36,285 nucleotides of DNA from an uncultured Oscillospiraceae bacterium. GTDB taxonomy: Bacteria > Bacillota > Clostridia > Oscillospirales > Oscillospiraceae. Location of the stretch: contig CANRFC010000006.1 in NCBI GenBank assembly GCA_947629795.1, positions 1-36,285 of the forward strand. Direction: 5' to 3'. The first letter of the stretch is position 1. Every line of letters starts with the position of its first letter. The notes beneath the pieces are model-generated. The model ran no database searches. It was not told the DNA's origin and saw only the letters and a program-made list of their open reading frames with translations. This document shows, one piece after another, positions 33,038 to 36,285 of this stretch. The position numbers and the translations under genes are program-made.

Positions 33038-34699
33038 TTACTCCAGCACGGCCCCGCGGGCGGCGGAGGTGACCAGCTTGGCGTACCGGGCCAGGTAGCC
33101 GGTCTTGATCTTGGGCTCGGGGCAGGCCCAGGCGGCCTTCCGGGCGGCCAGGGTGGCGTCGTCCACCTTCAGCTCAATGGTGTGGCTGGGAATGTCGATG
33201 GAGATGAGGTCGCCCTCCTCCACGAAGGCGATGGGGCCGCCCAGGGCGGCTTCGGGGGAGACGTGGCCGATGGAGGCCCCCCGGGTGGCGCCGGAGAAGC
33301 GGCCGTCGGTGATGAGGGCCACCTCCTTGTCCAGACCCATGCCGGCGATGGCGCTGGTGGGGTTGAGCATCTCCCGCATGCCGGGGCCGCCCTTGGGGCC
33401 CTCATAGCGGATGACCACCACGTCCCCGGAGACGATCTTCCCGGCGTAGATGGCGGCGATGGCGTCGTCCTCGCTGTCGAAGACCCGGGCGGGGCCGGTG
33501 TGGGTCATCATCTCGGGGGCCACGGCGGACTGCTTCACCACGCAGCCTTCGGGGGCCAGATTGCCCTTGAGGACGGCGATGCCGCCCACGGGGGAGTAGG
33601 GGTGGTCGATGGGGCGGATGAGAGCGGGGTCCAGGTTCTCCACCCCCTCCAGGTTCTCGGCCACGGTCTTGCCGGTGACGGTGAGCAGGGAGGTGTCCAG
33701 GAGGTTTTTCCTGGTCAGCTCCTTCATCACGGCGTAGACGCCGCCGGCCCGGTCCAGATCCTCCATGTAGGTGTCTCCGGCGGGGGCCAGGTGGCAGAGG
33801 TTGGGGGTCTTGGCGGAGATCTCGTTGGCCATGTCGAAGCTTACCTCGATGCCGCACTCATGGGCGATGGCGGGGAGGTGGAGCATGGTGTTGGTGGAGC
33901 AGCCCAGGGCCATGTCGATGGTCTCGGCATTGTGGAAGGCGGCGGCGGTCATGATGTCCCGGGGGCGGATGTCCTTCTTCACCAGCTCCATGATCTGCAT
34001 GCCGGTGTGCTTGGCCAGGCGCAGCCGGGCGGAGTAGACCGCGGGGATGGTGCCGTTGCCCCGGAGGGCCATGCCGATGGCCTCGGTGAGGCAGTTCATG
34101 GAGTTGGCGGTGTACATCCCGGAGCAGGAGCCGCAGGTGGGGCAGGCGTTCTCCTCGTATTCCTCCAGGCCGGCGTCGTCCAGCTTCCCCGCCTTGTAGG
34201 CGCCCACGGCTTCAAACATGTGGGACAGGCAGGTGCGGCGGCCGTCGGTCATGGTGCCGGCCATCATGGGGCCGCCGGAGACGAAGATGGTGGGGATGTT
34301 CAGCCGGGCGGCGGCCATGAGCAGCCCCGGCACGTTCTTGTCGCAGTTGGGGATCATCACCAGGCCGTCGAACTGGTGGGCCAGGGCCATGGCCTCGGTG
34401 GAGTCGGCGATGAGCTCCCGGGAGACCAGGGAGTACTTCATGCCCACGTGGCCCATGGCGATGCCGTCGCACACGGCGATGGCGGGGAACTCCACGGGGG
34501 TGCCGCCGGCCAGGCGGACGCCGGCCTTCACGGCCTCGCAGATCTTGTCCAGGTTCATGTGGCCGGGGACGATCTCGTTCTGGGAGCAGACCACGCCGAT
34601 GAGGGGGCGGTCCAGCTCCTCCCTGGTGTAGCCCAGGGCGTAGAAAAGGGAGCGGTTGGGGGCGCGCTCGGCGCCTTTGGTCACGTTGTCGCTGCGCAT
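33038..34699 (-). CDS. ilvD: Dihydroxy-acid dehydratase
   Basis: This 553-residue iron-sulfur enzyme dehydrates dihydroxy acids in valine and isoleucine synthesis. It has NCDKNVPG (about 116-123), [22 protein letters not shown] (about 185-206) for cluster binding, and GGPGMREML near residue 430. Its length is usual. The ATG has AAGGAGG 8 bases upstream. No other ilv or leu genes are next to it, so it stands as a single unit with its own promoter and terminator; the threonine ammonia-lyase 6 kb away could supply the isoleucine branch. Confidence 0.97.
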   Translation of the reverse strand: MRSDNVTKGAERAPNRSLFYALGYTREELDRPLIGVVCSQNEIVPGHMNLDKICEAVKAGVRLAGGTPVEFPAIAVCDGIAMGHVGMKYSLVSRELIADSTEAMALAHQFDGLVMIPNCDKNVPGLLMAAARLNIPTIFVSGGPMMAGTMTDGRRTCLSHMFEAVGAYKAGKLDDAGLEEYEENACPTCGSCSGMYTANSMNCLTEAIGMALRGNGTIPAVYSARLRLAKHTGMQIMELVKKDIRPRDIMTAAAFHNAETIDMALGCSTNTMLHLPAIAHECGIEVSFDMANEISAKTPNLCHLAPAGDTYMEDLDRAGGVYAVMKELTRKNLLDTSLLTVTGKTVAENLEGVENLDPALIRPIDHPYSPVGGIAVLKGNLAPEGCVVKQSAVAPEMMTHTGPARVFDSEDDAIAAIYAGKIVSGDVVVIRYEGPKGGPGMREMLNPTSAIAGMGLDKEVALITDGRFSGATRGASIGHVSPEAALGGPIAFVEEGDLISIDIPSHTIELKVDDATLAARKAAWACPEPKIKTGYLARYAKLVTSAARGAVLE

Positions 34700-34744
34700 G
34701 GGGCAGGACCTCCTTGGTATGTAGTGGGGGGTGGAATTGAGGGT

Positions 34745-34773
34745 ATTCTACACCGTTTTGAGAAAAACCGCAA
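34745..34773 (-). promoter_or_regulatory. Promoter of ilvD
   Basis: TTGCGG (34768-34773) and TAGAAT (34745-34750) are 17 bases apart on the minus strand, 45 bases before the start. No T-box or leucine leader is visible. Confidence 0.6.
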
Positions 34774-34834
34774 GGGGAGAGGGCAGAAAAAGCGCCGGAG
34801 CAGGCGGAGAAGGAGGGATTCCACTGCGGGTAGA

Positions 34835-34863
34835 TTGACACCCGGGGCGCTTTCGGGTAGGAT
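34835..34863 (+). promoter_or_regulatory. Promoter of the XRE membrane regulator
   Basis: TTGACA (34835-34840) and TAGGAT (34858-34863) have a 17-base spacer, 22 bases before the ATG. It diverges from the ilvD promoter. Confidence 0.75.
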
Positions 34864-34885
34864 AGAGGCCAAAGGAGGCGAGGGT

Positions 34886-35650
34886 ATGGCCGAGATCGAC
34901 AAGGAGAGATTCGGAGAATTTGTGGCCCAGCTTCGCAAGGAAAAAGGCTTTACACAGCAGGAGCTGGCCGACAGGCTCTTTGTTTCCAACAAGGCGGTGA
35001 GCAAGTGGGAGAGAGGGCAAAGTCTCCCGGATATCGGGCTTTTGGAGCCCCTGGCGGACATTCTGGGGGTGACGGTCACCGAGCTGCTCCGGGGGGAGCG
35101 GCTGGGGGAGAAGTCCCTGGACAGCCGTGAAGTGGAAGAACTTGTCACCGCTGCCGCCCGGCTGTCGGCGGAGGAACAGGAGCGCCGGCGGGCATCCAAG
35201 AGCCGATGGCAGCGGCGGTGGGTCTTCATGACAGCGGCGGCTCTGGGGGCGGTGGGGCTGACCCTTGCTGCCGGGGCCACGGTGGAGGAGCTGACCCTCA
35301 GCGTGATGACGGTGGAGGTCCTGTGCCTGATCTTCGGCCTTTGGTCCTGCTTTTTTGCCAAGGAGGTCCTGCCCGCCTTTTATGACCGGGAGAAGCTGAA
35401 CTTCTACTCCCAGGGGGCCTTCCGCATGAACATCCCCGGCGTGCGGTTCAACAACAGCAACTGGCCCCACATTCTGGAGGCCATGCGGTGGTGGTGTACC
35501 CTCACACCGGTGGTCTACCCCCTGGTCTGGCTGGCCCTGCGGGGCGTTATGGCCCCTGTTTTCGGCGCCATGTGGGAGCTCCCCCTGTGCCTTTTTGCCT
35601 GCCTGGGGCTGTTCATCCCCATCTACGCGGCGGGGAAGCGGTACGAGTGA
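34886..35650 (+). CDS. XRE-family helix-turn-helix protein with membrane domain
   Basis: This 254-residue protein has an N-terminal XRE domain (about 8-62; LRKEKGFTQQELADRLFVSNKAVSKWERGQSLPDIGLLEPLADILGV), a charged linker and about four hydrophobic segments (112-130, 138-158, 207-225, 230-250). Clostridia often encode such membrane-bound DNA-binding proteins of unknown role. The ATG follows AAAGGAGG by 8 bases. The frame is open 1.8 kb upstream, but only antisense to ilvD. It has its own promoter and terminator. Confidence 0.88.
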   Translation: MAEIDKERFGEFVAQLRKEKGFTQQELADRLFVSNKAVSKWERGQSLPDIGLLEPLADILGVTVTELLRGERLGEKSLDSREVEELVTAAARLSAEEQERRRASKSRWQRRWVFMTAAALGAVGLTLAAGATVEELTLSVMTVEVLCLIFGLWSCFFAKEVLPAFYDREKLNFYSQGAFRMNIPGVRFNNSNWPHILEAMRWWCTLTPVVYPLVWLALRGVMAPVFGAMWELPLCLFACLGLFIPIYAAGKRYE

Positions 35651-35653
35651 GCG

Positions 35654-35683
35654 AGCGGGGACCGCCGTAAGGCGGTCCCCGCT
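35654..35683 (+). terminator. Hairpin after the XRE membrane regulator
   Basis: A 13-bp stem (35654-35666 with 35671-35683) with loop GTAA is followed by GTTGTCG. The T-run is weak but the stem is strong. Confidence 0.65.
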
Positions 35684-35784
35684 GTTGTCGATGGAGAGAG
35701 GTCCGGGAAAGGTCTTTTCCAGTCCTCGGGGAGAGAAAGACCGGGCTGGCGGCAGGTCGCCGAAAAGGGAGGGGGGCTGAGGCA

Positions 35785-36039
35785 CTACTCCGTTTCCCAA
35801 TGCCGGGAGGTGGGGAGCCCTGCCTGACAAAAGGCAGAGACGATCGCATCGATCTGTTGGAAACAGGCGGGATCAGACAAGCTCTCATCATTGAGGATGT
35901 CCCTGATCTGGGCGATCAGGGCAAGAGCGTTTGACTCTGCCTGCCGAGATATGAGGTCCGGGGAGATATTTTCGCAGTATGCCATGACCAGATCGCCAAC
36001 TGCCTTGGCGTAGAGGTCCCTTGTCTCCCGTTCGTCCAT
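35785..36039 (-). CDS. Small hypothetical protein (84 residues)
   Basis: A soluble acidic protein, mostly helical by composition (YAKAVGDLVMAYCENISPDLISRQ..., ALALIAQIRDILNDESLSD). I recognise no family. The ATG at 36039 is chosen because CAGGAGG lies 7 bases before it; the frame is open to 36162 but covers the promoter. A strong divergent promoter and a palindrome sit upstream, next to an XRE gene, so it may be controlled by that regulator. Confidence 0.6.
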   Translation of the reverse strand: MDERETRDLYAKAVGDLVMAYCENISPDLISRQAESNALALIAQIRDILNDESLSDPACFQQIDAIVSAFCQAGLPTSRHWETE

Positions 36040-36068
36040 GCCCGTGCCTCCTGAGCTTGAAAATGAAC

Positions 36069-36084
36069 ACCAACGTTCGTTGGT
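36069..36084. promoter_or_regulatory. Palindromic operator in the divergent region
   Basis: ACCAACG-TT-CGTTGGT is a perfect inverted repeat just downstream of the likely start of the small gene. It is a likely site for the XRE protein encoded to the right. Confidence 0.55.
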
Positions 36085-36093
36085 ATATGGATC

Positions 36094-36122
36094 ATTGTAT
36101 TCCCGTATACTGGCTGTGTCAA
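36094..36122 (-). promoter_or_regulatory. Promoter of the 84-residue protein
   Basis: On the minus strand TTGACA (36117-36122) and TACAAT (36094-36099) are 17 bases apart. On the plus strand TATACT (36106-36111) may serve the XRE gene, but its -35 is weak. Confidence 0.75.
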
Positions 36123-36143
36123 GAACGATTGTGGGTGTGATGT

Positions 36144-36285
36144 ATGAGAGATATCTTGGCACAGCGCCTGCGTACGTGCAGGAAAGAAAAGGGCCTGACC
36201 CAGGGGCAGGTGGCCATATACTGCGATATCACGGAGAAGGCGTATCAGAATTACGAGCTGTCCACCCGGGAGCCCAAGCTGGGGA
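36144..36285 (+). CDS. XRE-family helix-turn-helix regulator, cut by window end
   Basis: The first 47 residues are visible and match an XRE helix-turn-helix: LAQRLRTCRKEKGLTQGQVAIYCDITEKAYQNYE, followed by a third-helix region ending REPKLG. The ATG at 36144 is likely, although the ribosome site is weak; another ATG four bases upstream is out of frame. It diverges from the 84-residue gene and probably controls it through the palindrome at 36069-36084. The C-terminus lies outside the window. Confidence 0.75.
   Translation, partial: MRDILAQRLRTCRKEKGLTQGQVAIYCDITEKAYQNYELSTREPKLG

Noticed and set aside
33023-34885. N-terminal extension of the XRE protein to an 875-residue product
   Set aside because: The extension is only the antisense of ilvD; promoter and ribosome site lie directly before 34886.

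Overview
The window looks like chromosome of a GC-rich, spore-forming Clostridia species, most likely an Oscillospiraceae member close to Flavonifractor, Lawsonibacter or Intestinimonas. This placement is inferred from the high GC, the sporulation sigma factor SigG, AGGAGG-type ribosome sites, frequent GTG/TTG starts, and an amino-acid-fermenting gene set. No phage, insertion sequence, CRISPR array or rRNA was seen.

Layout, left to right. 1-4.9 kb: a leftward arginine deiminase operon, arcA-arcB-arcC plus a YfcC-type carrier, with its own promoter and terminator. 5.0-5.9 kb: a rightward tRNA cluster (Gly, Arg, His, Gln, Lys); the Arg gene lies between partial copies of its own two ends. 6.1-11.3 kb: a rightward five-gene peptide/nickel-type ABC importer. 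11.35-15.5 kb: an RpiR-family regulator with two palindromic sites, aspartate ammonia-lyase and a second YfcC carrier. 15.6-16.4 kb: sigG, with its ribosome site buried in a 23-bp hairpin. 16.5-21.8 kb, leftward: an AEC transporter, rsmA, a MATE exporter behind an attenuator-like leader, and an ECF sigma factor with a DUF4179 membrane partner. 21.8-24.2 kb, leftward: a WYL-domain regulator fused in frame to a zinc-ribbon protein, then two effector-binding (GyrI-like) proteins. 24.2-26.9 kb, leftward: recR, rpe and threonine ammonia-lyase. 27.1-31.3 kb, rightward: xpaC, telA, a TPM-domain protein and a DUF975 membrane protein. 31.3-34.7 kb, leftward: a PadR/DUF2812 pair with a consensus promoter inside a 45-bp inverted repeat, and ilvD. 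34.8-36.3 kb: an XRE-type membrane regulator, a small unknown gene, and a divergent XRE gene cut by the window edge.

The genes fit a life on amino acids and peptides. The importer brings in peptides. The deiminase operon makes ATP from arginine. Aspartase and threonine ammonia-lyase deaminate aspartate and threonine. The two YfcC carriers probably exchange the matching substrates. The most unusual content is regulatory: the sigG leader hairpin, the MATE leader with an overlapping small reading frame, the PadR operator-promoter, the paired RpiR palindromes, the missing stop codon between the WYL regulator and its zinc-ribbon neighbour, and the remodelled tRNA-Arg locus. I see no clearly new defence or mobile system. 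Family calls come from reading the translations, not from searches.
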